Source of the DNA: Acidimicrobiales bacterium
GTDB taxonomy: Bacteria > Actinomycetota > Acidimicrobiia > Acidimicrobiales > Iamiaceae
Reading direction: 5' to 3'
DNA: 64,000 nt
Assembly (NCBI GenBank): GCA_035547835.1
Contig: DASZTW010000007.1
Location: 124,001-188,000, forward strand
Below the pieces are notes generated by a model. That model did not search any database, was not told where the DNA came from, and was given only the letters and a program-made list of their open reading frames with translations. Shown one piece after another: positions 8,289 to 16,636 of this stretch (the first letter of the stretch is position 1; each line of letters starts with the position of its first letter). Both the position numbers and the translations under genes were made by a program.

Positions 8289-9187
8289 CGGCGACGCACG
8301 CCCCGGCGGTCGTGGCGGTGGGCGGTGGCCACGGCCTGGCCACGAGCCTGCGTGCCATCCGCATGTATGCGGGCTCGATCAGCGCGGTGGTGTCGGTCGC
8401 CGACGACGGTGGGTCGAGTGGTCGGCTGCGAGCCGCGTTGGGGGTGCCTGCGCCAGGCGACATCCGCCGCTGTGTCGGCGCGCTGGTCGGCGAGCCGTCG
8501 GTGCTCGCCGCGTCGCTGGACCATCGCTTCAGCGGAGGTGAGCTCGACGGTCACGCGCTCGGCAACGTGCTGCTGGCCGGCCTTGCCGACGCGACGGGTG
8601 ACTTCACTTCGGCGGTTGACGAGCTCGCCCGCTTGGTGAACGCAGTCGGCACGGTCATCCCTGCCACGGTCGAGCCGGTGGTGCTGGTCGGCGACGGTGT
8701 GCACGGGAGAGTCGCGGGCCAGGTCGCCATCAAGCAGACCGGCGTCGACCATCTCGCACTCGATCCCGCCGCGCCGTCGAGCCCTCCGGCGGTGAGCAAA
8801 GTGATCGAGGCGGCCGACCAGGTGATCCTCGGTCCGGGTTCGCTGTACACGAGCGTGTTGGCGGCCGCGGTCGTGCCGGCGGTGCGCGAGGCGCTGCGCG
8901 CCACGTCGGCTCAGCGGGTGTACGTGTGCAACCTCGGCCCCGAGGGCCGGGAGACCGCGGGGCTCGACGCCGCCGCCCACGTGGAAGCGCTCGAACGGCA
9001 CGGCATCGACGTCGATGTCGTGGTGCATCACCCGACTGCGTTGCCGGGCCGACCGATCCCGGTGCCGGTCGTGGAGCGTCCGGTGGCTCGCCTTCCGGAC
9101 GGCCTGGCGCACGATCCCGTCCGGCTCGGCGAGGTGCTGGGGGATCTGGCCTCCGGCGTCTTGCAAGGGAACCGCGCCACCTACTAG
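8285..9187 (+). CDS. yvcK: YvcK/CofD-like gluconeogenesis factor
   Basis: 300 aa. Opens with VVAVGGGHGLATSLRAIRM and SVADDGGSSGRLRAALGVPA, the UDP-sugar binding signatures of the YvcK family (CofD-like fold), then GDIRRCVGAL and DHRFSGGELDGHALGN. YvcK proteins bind UDP-GlcNAc and are needed for normal peptidoglycan synthesis and growth on gluconeogenic carbon. GTG start overlapping the rapZ stop. In most actinobacteria whiA follows directly; here the next gene is gap, after a terminator-like hairpin. Confidence 0.95.
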   Translation: MTATHAPAVVAVGGGHGLATSLRAIRMYAGSISAVVSVADDGGSSGRLRAALGVPAPGDIRRCVGALVGEPSVLAASLDHRFSGGELDGHALGNVLLAGLADATGDFTSAVDELARLVNAVGTVIPATVEPVVLVGDGVHGRVAGQVAIKQTGVDHLALDPAAPSSPPAVSKVIEAADQVILGPGSLYTSVLAAAVVPAVREALRATSAQRVYVCNLGPEGRETAGLDAAAHVEALERHGIDVDVVVHHPTALPGRPIPVPVVERPVARLPDGLAHDPVRLGEVLGDLASGVLQGNRATY

Positions 9188-9200
9188 CAAGCTGGGATCG

Positions 9201-9227
9201 GTCGCCCTCCCGGGGCGGCCGCTTTTC
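9201..9227 (+). terminator. hairpin plus short T tract after yvcK
   Basis: Arms GTCGCCC (9201-9207) and GGGCGGC (9213-9219) form a 7-bp stem with one G-T pair and a 5-nt loop, followed by CGCTTTT. It begins 13 bases after the yvcK stop, so it likely separates rapZ-yvcK from gap-pgk transcription. Confidence 0.55.
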
Positions 9228-9228
9228 G

Positions 9229-9267
9229 CAGATCGACCCACGAGCCGATCACCAGATCGGCCCACGA
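9229..9267. repeat. 15-bp direct repeat, 24-bp period, upstream of gap
   Basis: CAGATCGACCCACGA at 9229-9243 recurs as CAGATCGGCCCACGA at 9253-9267 (14/15 identical). The period of 24 bp is close to two helical turns plus a few bases. It lies between the yvcK terminator and the gap start, where a glycolytic regulator could bind. No recognised operator family fits. Confidence 0.45.
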
Positions 9268-9292
9268 AGCGCACGAAATGAGGCCGAGCGCC

Positions 9293-10303
9293 ATGACCAT
9301 TCGCATTGGCATCAACGGTTTCGGTCGGATCGGCCGCAACTTCTACCGGGCGATCCGGAGCCAAGGGGCCGACATCGAGGTGGTCGCCGCGAACGACCTC
9401 GGCTCGGTCGACCAGATGGCTCATCTCCTGCGGTTCGACTCGGTGATGGGTCGTTTCGACGGCGAGGTCACAGAAGTCGACGGCGGCATCGAGGTCGACG
9501 GCAAAGTCATCAAGATCCTCGCCGAGCGCGACCCGGCCCAGCTTCCCTGGGCCGACCTGGGCGTCGACTTGGTCGTCGAGTCGACCGGCTTCTTCAACAG
9601 CAGGGAGAAAGCGGCGGCGCACCTCGACGCAGGCGCTCCTCACGTGATCGTCTCGGCGCCTGCCACCAACGCCGATGCCACGTTCGTGGTCGGCGTGAAC
9701 GACGACACGTTCGACCCCGCGCAGCACAAGGTGATCTCGAACGCCTCGTGCACCACCAACTGCTTCGTGCCGATGATCAAGGTGCTCGACGACGCGTTCG
9801 GCGTGCACAAGGGTCTCATGACCACCACGCACGCCTACACCGGTGACCAGCAGCTCGTCGACGGACCCCACAAGGACCTACGGCGGGCGCGCGCGGCGGC
9901 GGTGAACATCGTGCCGACGTCGACGGGAGCGGCGCGGGCCACCGGCATGGTGCTCGAGGCTATGAAGGGCCGCCTCGACGGCACCTCGTTGCGGGTGCCG
10001 ATCCCGACCGGCTCGATCACCGACTTCGTCGGCATCCTCGACCGAGACGTGACGGTCGAAGAGGTCAACGCGGCCTACCAGAGCGCCGCAGCGAGTGGCC
10101 CGCTGTCCAACGTGCTGGTGTACAGCGAGGATCCGCTGGTCTCGTCTGACATCGTCGGCACGCCGGCCTCGTGCACGTTCGACTCGGGCCTCACGATGGC
10201 GATGGGGAACCTCGTGAAGGTGCTGGGTTGGTACGACAACGAGTGGGGCTACTCGAACCGCCTCGTCGATCTCGTCTCCATCGTCGGAGGCGCCGCGAAA
10301 TGA
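9293..10303 (+). CDS. gap: glyceraldehyde-3-phosphate dehydrogenase, type I
   Basis: 336 aa, full length. NAD-binding IRIGINGFGRIGRNFYRA at the N-terminus; catalytic cysteine in ISNASCTTNCFVP (residue ~150); GAARATGMVLEAMKGRLDG and the C-terminal WYDNEWGYSNRLVDL are all intact. Converts glyceraldehyde-3-phosphate, phosphate and NAD+ to 1,3-bisphosphoglycerate in glycolysis. The ATG at 9293 is preferred over 9278 because it starts exactly at the conserved MTIRIGINGFG and has TGAGG about 10 nt upstream. The stop overlaps the pgk ATG (ATGA), so gap and pgk form an operon. Confidence 0.97.
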   Translation: MTIRIGINGFGRIGRNFYRAIRSQGADIEVVAANDLGSVDQMAHLLRFDSVMGRFDGEVTEVDGGIEVDGKVIKILAERDPAQLPWADLGVDLVVESTGFFNSREKAAAHLDAGAPHVIVSAPATNADATFVVGVNDDTFDPAQHKVISNASCTTNCFVPMIKVLDDAFGVHKGLMTTTHAYTGDQQLVDGPHKDLRRARAAAVNIVPTSTGAARATGMVLEAMKGRLDGTSLRVPIPTGSITDFVGILDRDVTVEEVNAAYQSAAASGPLSNVLVYSEDPLVSSDIVGTPASCTFDSGLTMAMGNLVKVLGWYDNEWGYSNRLVDLVSIVGGAAK

Positions 10304-11454
10304 GTCTCGGCACCGCTACCCCCGCGCGGGTGCCGGTGCTGGAGGATCTGGGTGATGTGAGCGGCAATTCCGTGCTGGTCCGCACGGACTTCAACGTGCC
10401 GCTCGAAGACGGGCACATCACCGACGACCTTCGCATCCGCGCGGCGCTCCCGACCCTCCAATGGCTGCAGGAGCGCGGCGCCAAGGTCACTGCGTGCAGC
10501 CACCTCGGACGCCCCAAGGGCAAGCCCGACGAGCGCTACGCGATGACCGCGGTCCGCGCCCGCCTCGCCGAGCTGGCGCCCGGGGTCGAGCTGATGGAGA
10601 ACTTGCGCTTCGACCCCGGCGAGGAGAGCAACGACCCGGCGTTCGTCGCCCGCCTGACCGACGGATTCGACGCGTACGTGAACGATGCGTTCGGTGCGTC
10701 GCACCGCGCCCACGCTTCGATCGTCGGCCCGCCGGCCGTGCTGCCCAGCGCGGCGGGTCGTTTGCTCGCCCGTGAGGTCGAGGTCCTCGGCGACTTGCGC
10801 GAGCACCCCCGCCGCCCGTTCGTGGCGATGCTCGGCGGGTCGAAGGTGTCCGACAAGCTGGGTGTGATCCGCGCGCTGCTCGACGTGGTCGACGGTCTCG
10901 TCATCGGCGGCGCCATGTGCTTCACGTTCCTCGCCGCCCAGGGTCACCGGATCGGCGCGTCGATGTTCGAAGCGGACCAGGTCGACACCTGCCGCGAGCT
11001 GCTGGCCAGCGACGCGACGATCCACCTCCCGTCGGATCTCACCGCGCTCGGCCCCGGTGGCAAGTTGTTCGACCCACCCGCAGGTGGTGAGGTCCGCCAG
11101 TTCGGCGTGAACTTGCCCGAAGGTTGGATCGGTGCCGACATCGGTCCTGGCTCGGCCGCGGAGTTCAGCGACGTGATCATGGACGCTCGCACGGTGTTCT
11201 GGAACGGTCCGATGGGGGCATTCGAGGACGTCCGCTTCGCGGCCGGCACCCGCACGGTGGCCGAGGCCGTCGCGTCGACCAAGGCCTTCACCGTCGTCGG
11301 CGGGGGTGACAGCGCAGCGGCGATCGCGCGTTTCGGCCTGGCCGACCAGATCGACCACATCTCGACCGGCGGCGGCGCCTCGCTCGAGCTGCTCGAACAA
11401 GGCGACCTGCCCGGCCTGGCCGCGCTGCGGGCGGCACCGAACTTCCACGCGTAG
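10300..11454 (+). CDS. pgk: phosphoglycerate kinase
   Basis: 384 aa. N-terminal VLVRTDFNVPLEDGHITDD and SHLGRPKGKPDE (3-phosphoglycerate binding), LMENLRFDPGEESNDP, GGSKVSDKLGV at the domain hinge, and the C-terminal nucleotide-binding signature VVGGGDSAAAIARFG followed by ISTGGGASLELL. Transfers the acyl phosphate of 1,3-bisphosphoglycerate to ADP. The ATG overlaps the gap stop, implying coupling. A hairpin follows the stop. Confidence 0.97.
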   Translation: MSLGTATPARVPVLEDLGDVSGNSVLVRTDFNVPLEDGHITDDLRIRAALPTLQWLQERGAKVTACSHLGRPKGKPDERYAMTAVRARLAELAPGVELMENLRFDPGEESNDPAFVARLTDGFDAYVNDAFGASHRAHASIVGPPAVLPSAAGRLLAREVEVLGDLREHPRRPFVAMLGGSKVSDKLGVIRALLDVVDGLVIGGAMCFTFLAAQGHRIGASMFEADQVDTCRELLASDATIHLPSDLTALGPGGKLFDPPAGGEVRQFGVNLPEGWIGADIGPGSAAEFSDVIMDARTVFWNGPMGAFEDVRFAAGTRTVAEAVASTKAFTVVGGGDSAAAIARFGLADQIDHISTGGGASLELLEQGDLPGLAALRAAPNFHA

Positions 11455-11457
11455 GCC

Positions 11458-11480
11458 GGGCGGGCCGCAGCGGCCCGTCC
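11458..11480 (+). terminator. GC-rich hairpin after pgk
   Basis: Nine-base arms (GGGCGGGCC at 11458-11466, GGCCCGTCC at 11472-11480) pair with one G-T and a 5-nt loop, starting 4 bases after the pgk stop. There is no good T tract, so it may act as a partial terminator or a 3' stabiliser between pgk and tpiA. Confidence 0.4.
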
Positions 11481-11541
11481 GCCTTCATGCGAGCGCCCTA
11501 ACCTGCGCCGGACTCGATTCCGCCGTCCCCCGGAGCCCGCC

Positions 11542-12336
11542 GTGCCGACCGCAACGCCTCCCGAGCGCAAGCCGCTGATCAGCGGCAACTGGAAGATGAA
11601 CCACAACCACTTCGAGGCCATCCAGACGGTCCAGAAGCTGTCGTGGTCGTTGACCAAAGAGGACTACGACTCGGTCGAGGTGTCGATCCACCCGCCGTTC
11701 ACCGATCTCCGCTCGGTGCAGACCGTGCTCGAGGCCGACCACATCCCGATCGCGCTCGGCGCCCAGCACTGCCACTCCGAGCCGAGCGGTGCGTTCACCG
11801 GCGAGGTCTCGGCACCCATGCTCGCCAAGCTCAACGTGCGGTACGTGATCGCCGGGCACTCGGAGCGGCGCGAGCTGTTCGGCGAGACCGACGAGTTCGT
11901 CAACGCCAAGGTCCATGCGATCCTCGAGGCCGGGATGTTGCCCATCTTGTGCGTGGGGGAGACGCTCGGCGAGCGTGACGAGGGCACCACGGAGGAGAAG
12001 GTCCGCAACCAGGTGCGTGCGGGGCTCCGAGGCGTGTCCGCTGACGACCTCGCCACGGTCGTGGTCGCGTACGAACCGATCTGGGCCATTGGCACCGGGC
12101 GGACCGCGAGCCCCGACGACGCGCAGGCCGTGTGCGCAGTGGTGCGCGACGAGCTCACGTCGGTTGGCGGCGAGTCCGCGGCCGGCGCGGTCCGGATCCA
12201 GTACGGCGGGTCGGTGAAACCGGAGAACGCGGCGGAGTTGATGGCCCAAACGGACATCGACGGCGCGTTGGTGGGGGGTGCGTCCCTCGATCCCGACCAG
12301 TTCGCCGCGATCATCCGCTTTCCCAACGCAGATTGA
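11542..12336 (+). CDS. tpiA: triosephosphate isomerase
   Basis: 264 aa. Landmarks: SGNWKMNHNHFEA (catalytic Asn/Lys), LGAQHCHSEPSGAFTGEVSA, VIAGHSERR (catalytic His), VVVAYEPIWAIGTGR (catalytic Glu), and IQYGGSVKPENAAELM (phosphate-binding loop). Interconverts DHAP and glyceraldehyde-3-phosphate. GTG start at 11542; the first ~8 residues are a short extension ahead of the conserved beta strand. A TAACCT hexamer at 11497-11502 could give an own start site downstream of the pgk hairpin. In many actinobacteria secG follows tpiA; here a five-gene transporter lies between. Confidence 0.97.
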   Translation: MPTATPPERKPLISGNWKMNHNHFEAIQTVQKLSWSLTKEDYDSVEVSIHPPFTDLRSVQTVLEADHIPIALGAQHCHSEPSGAFTGEVSAPMLAKLNVRYVIAGHSERRELFGETDEFVNAKVHAILEAGMLPILCVGETLGERDEGTTEEKVRNQVRAGLRGVSADDLATVVVAYEPIWAIGTGRTASPDDAQAVCAVVRDELTSVGGESAAGAVRIQYGGSVKPENAAELMAQTDIDGALVGGASLDPDQFAAIIRFPNAD

Positions 12337-12747
12337 CCGGTCCCGCCACCGCGCGGGATCCGGTGCATCGCCACGACCAGACGGCTACGTTCGCCACGGC
12401 TGGCGTCGGGCTGAGCCCGCAGCGAGGGCGATCTGACGCGCGCCGGTATGGGCAAGTTGTGTGCTCAGTTGACGATTTCGTCGCGAAATGCTTCGTGTCC
12501 TTACCCGCCACTATGCGTTTCTGCTACGTTTACCCGCGCTCGCTGGACGGGCTGTCTCCGGCCTCCCGGCTGGACCCGCCCCGAGCCCCGCTGGACCGGG
12601 GGTCTGCTGTGGAGGGAGCACGTGTCGGTGCCCTGCTCTCGGCTACCCGCGCGCCATCGGGTCGCTGTGGCGATCGTCACGTCTCGGGCGCCAGCCCTCT
12701 AGTGTTCCGCAGCGCATCCACGTCCACGTTCCAAGGAGGTCCACTCA
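12337..12747 (+). other. 411-bp non-coding region ahead of the opp operon
   Basis: No convincing gene. The stretch 12450-12540 is less GC-rich than its surroundings and carries promoter-like material (see the palindrome entry). Candidate TAnnnT hexamers are TATGCG at 12512, TACGTT at 12525-12530 and TAGTGT near 12702. A strong ribosome-binding site AAGGAGG precedes the GTG at 12748 by about 8 nt. The implied leader is up to ~220 nt; I see no known riboswitch class. Confidence 0.4.
12469..12489 (+). promoter_or_regulatory. -35-like TTGACG with adjoining perfect palindrome (possible operator)
   Basis: TTGACG at 12469-12474 is directly followed by a perfect inverted repeat, ATTTCG and CGAAAT around TCG (12475-12489). 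A palindrome placed in the spacer after a -35 box is a classic repressor position. The matching -10 at the right spacing is poor, so the promoter assignment is weak; the palindrome itself is exact. Confidence 0.35.
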
Positions 12748-14490
12748 GTGCGACCCAGGTCAGGTAGGAAACGCCTCGCAGCGGTAGCGGTGGGCTTGGC
12801 CCTCGTTGCCGGTGCGTGTGGCAGTTCGGGGAGCAACAAGACACAGAGCTCGACGGGCTCTGACGTCGCGAACCAGCTCAACAAGAAGAGCTGCGGAACG
12901 ATGCAGTTCGACACGAACGTGCCAGACGGCGGCACCTTCACCGACTACGCGTGGCTCAGCAACTCGGGTACCAACACGAGCTGGGACCCTGGCGTGGTCC
13001 AGTCACTGGCCGAGGCCCAGATCACCAACGCGGTGTTCGACGGCCTGACCGACTTCGACTTCACGCAGAAGTGCAGCCCCGTCCTCAAGGGCCTCGTCGC
13101 CTCGAGCTGGGACAGCAACGCCGATGCGAGTGAGTTCACGTTCCACATCAAGAGCGGCCTGAAGTTCTCCAACGGCGAGTCGGTGCTGCCCTCCAACTTC
13201 AAGAAGGCTTGGGAGCGCGCAGGCTCGCAGGAGATCGCCTCTCCCTACGGCTACCTGATCGACTACATCAAAGGTGGTGCCGACCTGCAGGCCGGCAAGG
13301 TCCACGACCTGCCCGCGATCGTGGCCGACGACTCGGCGATGACCCTCAAGGTCACGCTGTCGGACCCGAACGCCGACTTCCCGGCGATCGTGTCGCACAG
13401 CTTCTTCTCGCCGATCAGCAACGCCGACCTGCAGAAGCTCGGCGACAAGCCCCCGGGCTGGGTCGGCGCGAGCATCGGCAACGGGCCCTTCATGCTCGAC
13501 CCGGCCAAGGCGCCGACCACCGAGGAAGTCGACCTCGTGCCGAACCCGAACTGGGCCGGCAACGTGTACGGCGACAAGAAGGCGCACCTCGCGCACCTCA
13601 TCTTCAAGGCCACCGACACAGTCGACACCGCATGGCAGACCTTCACCGGTGGCACCGGCAACGACGCCACGATCCCGCCGAACGGGATCAAGTCGGCCGA
13701 GGCCACGTACAAGAACAACACGGTGAAGGACCCGAACCTCGGGTCGTACTACTTCGACATCGGTGACGACATCCCGGAGCTCGCGGGTCCGAAGAACCGC
13801 GACCTGCGGATCGCCATCTCGCTGTCGATCAACCGGGCCGAGATCAACACCAAGGTGTACGAGGGTGCCCGCACCATCTCGACCGGCATCACGCCTCCGG
13901 GCATCCCCGGGTTCAAGGCAGGGCTGTGTGACTACTGCTCGTACAACCCGAAGCTGGCCAAGACCTACTACGACAAGTGGGTCAAGGCGGGCGGCAAGAT
14001 CACCAAGCCGATCCGCATCAGCTTCAACGCCGGCGCCGGCCACGAGCCGGTGGTCCAGATCATCCAGGCGAACCTGAAGGACAACCTGGGCCTCAGCACC
14101 ACGCTCGACCCGATCACCAAGACCTACTTCCGGGACATCCCGAAGGCTGGCGCTTGCATGATCTGCCGTTCGGGCTGGTACGCCGACTACCCGACGTACG
14201 GCAACTTCATGGTCGACCTGTTCTCGAAGGCCTCGATCGACGGCAACAACTTCGGGCGCTACGACAGCCCGCAGTTCGAGGCCAAGATCAAGGCCGCGCA
14301 GGCCGAGACCGACAAGACCAAGCGGGGTGAGCTGTACAACCAGGCCGAGCAGATCCTGCTCAACCAGGACGTACAGGCCATCCCGATCAACTGGTACACC
14401 GGCCAGATCGCGTACAGCAACAACGTGGTCAACTTCCACCAGCCGCCCCTGGGCTTGATGCTCTGGGAGAAGGTGGGCGTCACCAGCTGA
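12748..14490 (+). CDS. ABC importer substrate-binding lipoprotein (SBP family 5, peptide/nickel type)
   Basis: 580 aa. Lipoprotein signal: basic RPRSGRKR, hydrophobic LAAVAVGLALVAG and the lipobox cysteine in GACGSSG. The mature part is a cluster C/family 5 solute-binding protein like OppA/DppA: DGLTDFDFTQKCSPVLKGLV, FTFHIKSGLKFSNGESV, PNPNWAGN and AIPINWYTGQIAYS near the C-terminus. It captures an oligopeptide or similar ligand outside the membrane and delivers it to the OppB/OppC permease. Two extra Cys pairs (LCDYCSYN, ACMICRSG) are notable and may form disulfides. It is the first gene of the opp operon and is followed by a strong hairpin, which fits higher production of the binding protein than of the membrane parts. 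Confidence 0.88.
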   Translation: MRPRSGRKRLAAVAVGLALVAGACGSSGSNKTQSSTGSDVANQLNKKSCGTMQFDTNVPDGGTFTDYAWLSNSGTNTSWDPGVVQSLAEAQITNAVFDGLTDFDFTQKCSPVLKGLVASSWDSNADASEFTFHIKSGLKFSNGESVLPSNFKKAWERAGSQEIASPYGYLIDYIKGGADLQAGKVHDLPAIVADDSAMTLKVTLSDPNADFPAIVSHSFFSPISNADLQKLGDKPPGWVGASIGNGPFMLDPAKAPTTEEVDLVPNPNWAGNVYGDKKAHLAHLIFKATDTVDTAWQTFTGGTGNDATIPPNGIKSAEATYKNNTVKDPNLGSYYFDIGDDIPELAGPKNRDLRIAISLSINRAEINTKVYEGARTISTGITPPGIPGFKAGLCDYCSYNPKLAKTYYDKWVKAGGKITKPIRISFNAGAGHEPVVQIIQANLKDNLGLSTTLDPITKTYFRDIPKAGACMICRSGWYADYPTYGNFMVDLFSKASIDGNNFGRYDSPQFEAKIKAAQAETDKTKRGELYNQAEQILLNQDVQAIPINWYTGQIAYSNNVVNFHQPPLGLMLWEKVGVTS

Positions 14491-14503
14491 CCTGAAAACG
14501 TGG

Positions 14504-14537
14504 CAGGGGTGTCGGGGCTTCGGGCCCGGCACCCCTG
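14504..14537 (+). terminator. long hairpin between the binding-protein and permease genes
   Basis: CAGGGGTG at 14504-14511 pairs with CACCCCTG at 14530-14537, with additional G-C pairs inside around a TTCG-containing loop, followed by TTG only. In ABC operons such a structure usually protects the upstream binding-protein message or partly terminates, lowering permease expression. Confidence 0.6.
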
Positions 14538-14582
14538 TTGCACTCGTTCTCGGGCGGGGATCCCGCCTGATCCTGGAGACGC

Positions 14583-15626
14583 ATGCTTCTGTTCACTCTG
14601 CGCCGCGTCGCTCAGCTGATCTTCACCGTGCTGGCCGGCGTGACGCTGTTGTTCTTCCTCGTCTACGCCATCCCCGACAACCCGGCCGAGTTGGCGGTCG
14701 GCGGCGGCGCGAAGGCCACGAACCCCCAAGTCGTCAAGAACACCGCCAAGAAGCTGGGGCTGGACCGGCCGATGCTGCGCCAGTACCAGCACTACATGGA
14801 CCGGCTGATCTTCCACTTCGACTTCGGTACCGCCTACAGCGAAAAGACGCTCGACTCCAACAAGAGCGTCAACGCCCTGCTCAAACAGCGGGCACCCGTC
14901 AGCATCCGGTTGGCCACATGGGCGATCATCATCGAGATCGTCATCGGCCTTGCGTTCGGCGTGCTGTCGGCACGACGAAGAAACTCACTTGCGGATACCA
15001 CCACCACCGTCGCGGCGGTGGTGGCCTCTGCGATACCGGTGTTCGTCCTCGGCTATCTGCTGATCCAGCTCACCTATGTGTTCGCGAACCAGCACCACTT
15101 GCCGAGATGGATGACGTTCCCGAACATCGGGTTGGGCCCGGGAGATTCCTACAACGCCCAGAACGGCAGTTGGTTCTTGCTGATCTTCCCGCGGCCGAGC
15201 ACGTTCAAGTACCTGGTACAGCCCGCGATCGTGCTGGCTGCGGTCACCACGGCCATCCTCACCCGCATCGTGCGGACCACGGTGTTGGAGACCAGTCGCA
15301 TGGACCATGTGCGAACCGCTCGCGCCAAGGGGCTGTCAGAGAAGCGCGTGATGCGCCGCCACGTGACCCGCAACGCCATGATCCCGGTGGTCACTGTGGT
15401 GGGTCTCGACTTCGGCACCGCCGCCGGCGCCGCGATCTTGACCGAGACCGTCTTCAACTTGAAGGGCCTCGGTTACACGGTGGCGCATGCGGCCGCCAAC
15501 AAGGACTTGCCGGCCGTGCTCGGCTTCTCCGTGGTCGTGATGCTGATCTACGGCGTGGCCAACCTGGTGGTCGACCTGAGCTACGCACTGTTGGATCCGA
15601 GAGTTCGGCTGGGGGAGGCGAAATGA
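14583..15626 (+). CDS. oppB: peptide-type ABC transporter permease (OppB/DppB-like)
   Basis: 347 aa. N-terminal membrane helix with LLFTLRRVAQLIFTVLAGV and LFFLVYAIP, typical of OppB; an extracytoplasmic loop with LGLDRPMLRQYQHYM; then five further helices. The EAA coupling region is RRHVTRNAMIPVVTVVGLD followed by FNLKGLGYTVAHA. Forms the channel with the OppC-like partner. Its stop overlaps the next ATG (ATGA). Symbol by family; the real substrate is unknown. Confidence 0.9.
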   Translation: MLLFTLRRVAQLIFTVLAGVTLLFFLVYAIPDNPAELAVGGGAKATNPQVVKNTAKKLGLDRPMLRQYQHYMDRLIFHFDFGTAYSEKTLDSNKSVNALLKQRAPVSIRLATWAIIIEIVIGLAFGVLSARRRNSLADTTTTVAAVVASAIPVFVLGYLLIQLTYVFANQHHLPRWMTFPNIGLGPGDSYNAQNGSWFLLIFPRPSTFKYLVQPAIVLAAVTTAILTRIVRTTVLETSRMDHVRTARAKGLSEKRVMRRHVTRNAMIPVVTVVGLDFGTAAGAAILTETVFNLKGLGYTVAHAAANKDLPAVLGFSVVVMLIYGVANLVVDLSYALLDPRVRLGEAK

Positions 15627-16636
15627 CCGACTCGCTCAGCCAAGGCGACGACCGGATCGTCCAAGGTCCCGGCGACAGCGGGTTGCAAGCCACGACCCGC
15701 GCCGTGACCGATGCCGAGCTGACCCCCCGAGAAGCGCTCGAGCTCGAGCTGGTGAGCGACGGGGACCTCGACGCCTCGCTCGCCGAGGTGATGCCCATCC
15801 GGTCCCTGCGAGCCGACGCCTGGCGTCGGTTCAAGCGCAACCGGCTGGCCGTCGCCGGCTTGTTCATCGTGGTCGTCTTGGTGGGCATCGCCTTGATCGG
15901 TCCGTTGTTCGTCCCGAGCCCGCTGAACACGAACTTCCCGTCGTTGCTCCACCCGACGGCCGGCCACTGGTTCGGCACCGACCAGGTGGGCGCCGACGTG
16001 CTGGCCCGGGTGATCTACGGCCTGCGGGTGTCGTTGTTCATCGGCGTGCTCGCCACCGCTGCCGAGACCATCATCGGCATCTTCATCGGTTGCGTCGCCG
16101 GCTGGTTCGGCGGCTGGACCGACGTCGTGCTGATGCGCTTTGTCGACATCCTGCTCGGCATCCCGTACCTCGTCTTGGCACTCGTGCTCGTCGCGGCGAT
16201 CGGGCGGGGGATCAACGCGGTGATCATCACGCTCGCGGTGACCGCGTGGCTCCAGACGGCACGCATCGTGCGAGCCGGCTTCTTGCAGGTCCGCGACCTC
16301 GAATACGTCGACGCGGCTCGCTGCATGGGGATCCCGGCACGCCGGATCGTGTGGCGCCACATCCTGCCCAACGTGTTCCAGCCCGTCGTCGTGCTGGCCG
16401 CGGTGGGCGTGGGTGGCGCGATCCTGGCCGAGGCGGCGCTCAGCTTCCTCGGCGTCGGGGTGCAGCCCCCGAACCCGTCGCTCGGCCTGATGATCAACGA
16501 CGCTTCGAAGGCCGCGATCATGCAGCAGGCACCGTGGCTGTTGATCTTCCCGGGCCTGTTCATCGTGTTGGCCGTGTTGGGCTTCTTGCTCATCGGCGAC
16601 GGCCTGCGTGACGCCCTCGACGTGAAGGACACCTGA
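15623..16636 (+). CDS. oppC: peptide-type ABC transporter permease (OppC/DppC-like)
   Basis: 337 aa. An unusually long cytoplasmic N-terminus of about 70 residues (rich in Asp/Glu) precedes ADAWRRFKRNRLAVAGLFIV, the OppC N-terminal motif. Then HWFGTDQVGADVLARVIYGL, a signature of this subfamily, and the EAA loop ARRIVWRHILPNVFQPVVV with FLGVGVQPPNPSLGLM. About six membrane helices. The ATG overlaps the oppB stop and the TGA overlaps the oppD ATG, so translation is coupled on both sides. Confidence 0.9.
   Translation: MTDSLSQGDDRIVQGPGDSGLQATTRAVTDAELTPREALELELVSDGDLDASLAEVMPIRSLRADAWRRFKRNRLAVAGLFIVVVLVGIALIGPLFVPSPLNTNFPSLLHPTAGHWFGTDQVGADVLARVIYGLRVSLFIGVLATAAETIIGIFIGCVAGWFGGWTDVVLMRFVDILLGIPYLVLALVLVAAIGRGINAVIITLAVTAWLQTARIVRAGFLQVRDLEYVDAARCMGIPARRIVWRHILPNVFQPVVVLAAVGVGGAILAEAALSFLGVGVQPPNPSLGLMINDASKAAIMQQAPWLLIFPGLFIVLAVLGFLLIGDGLRDALDVKDT

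Noticed and set aside
12337-12747. Riboswitch or T-box in the long opp leader
   Set aside because: I found no conserved T-box sequence, no specifier stem and no motif of a known riboswitch class; only a palindrome and ordinary GC-rich inverted repeats.
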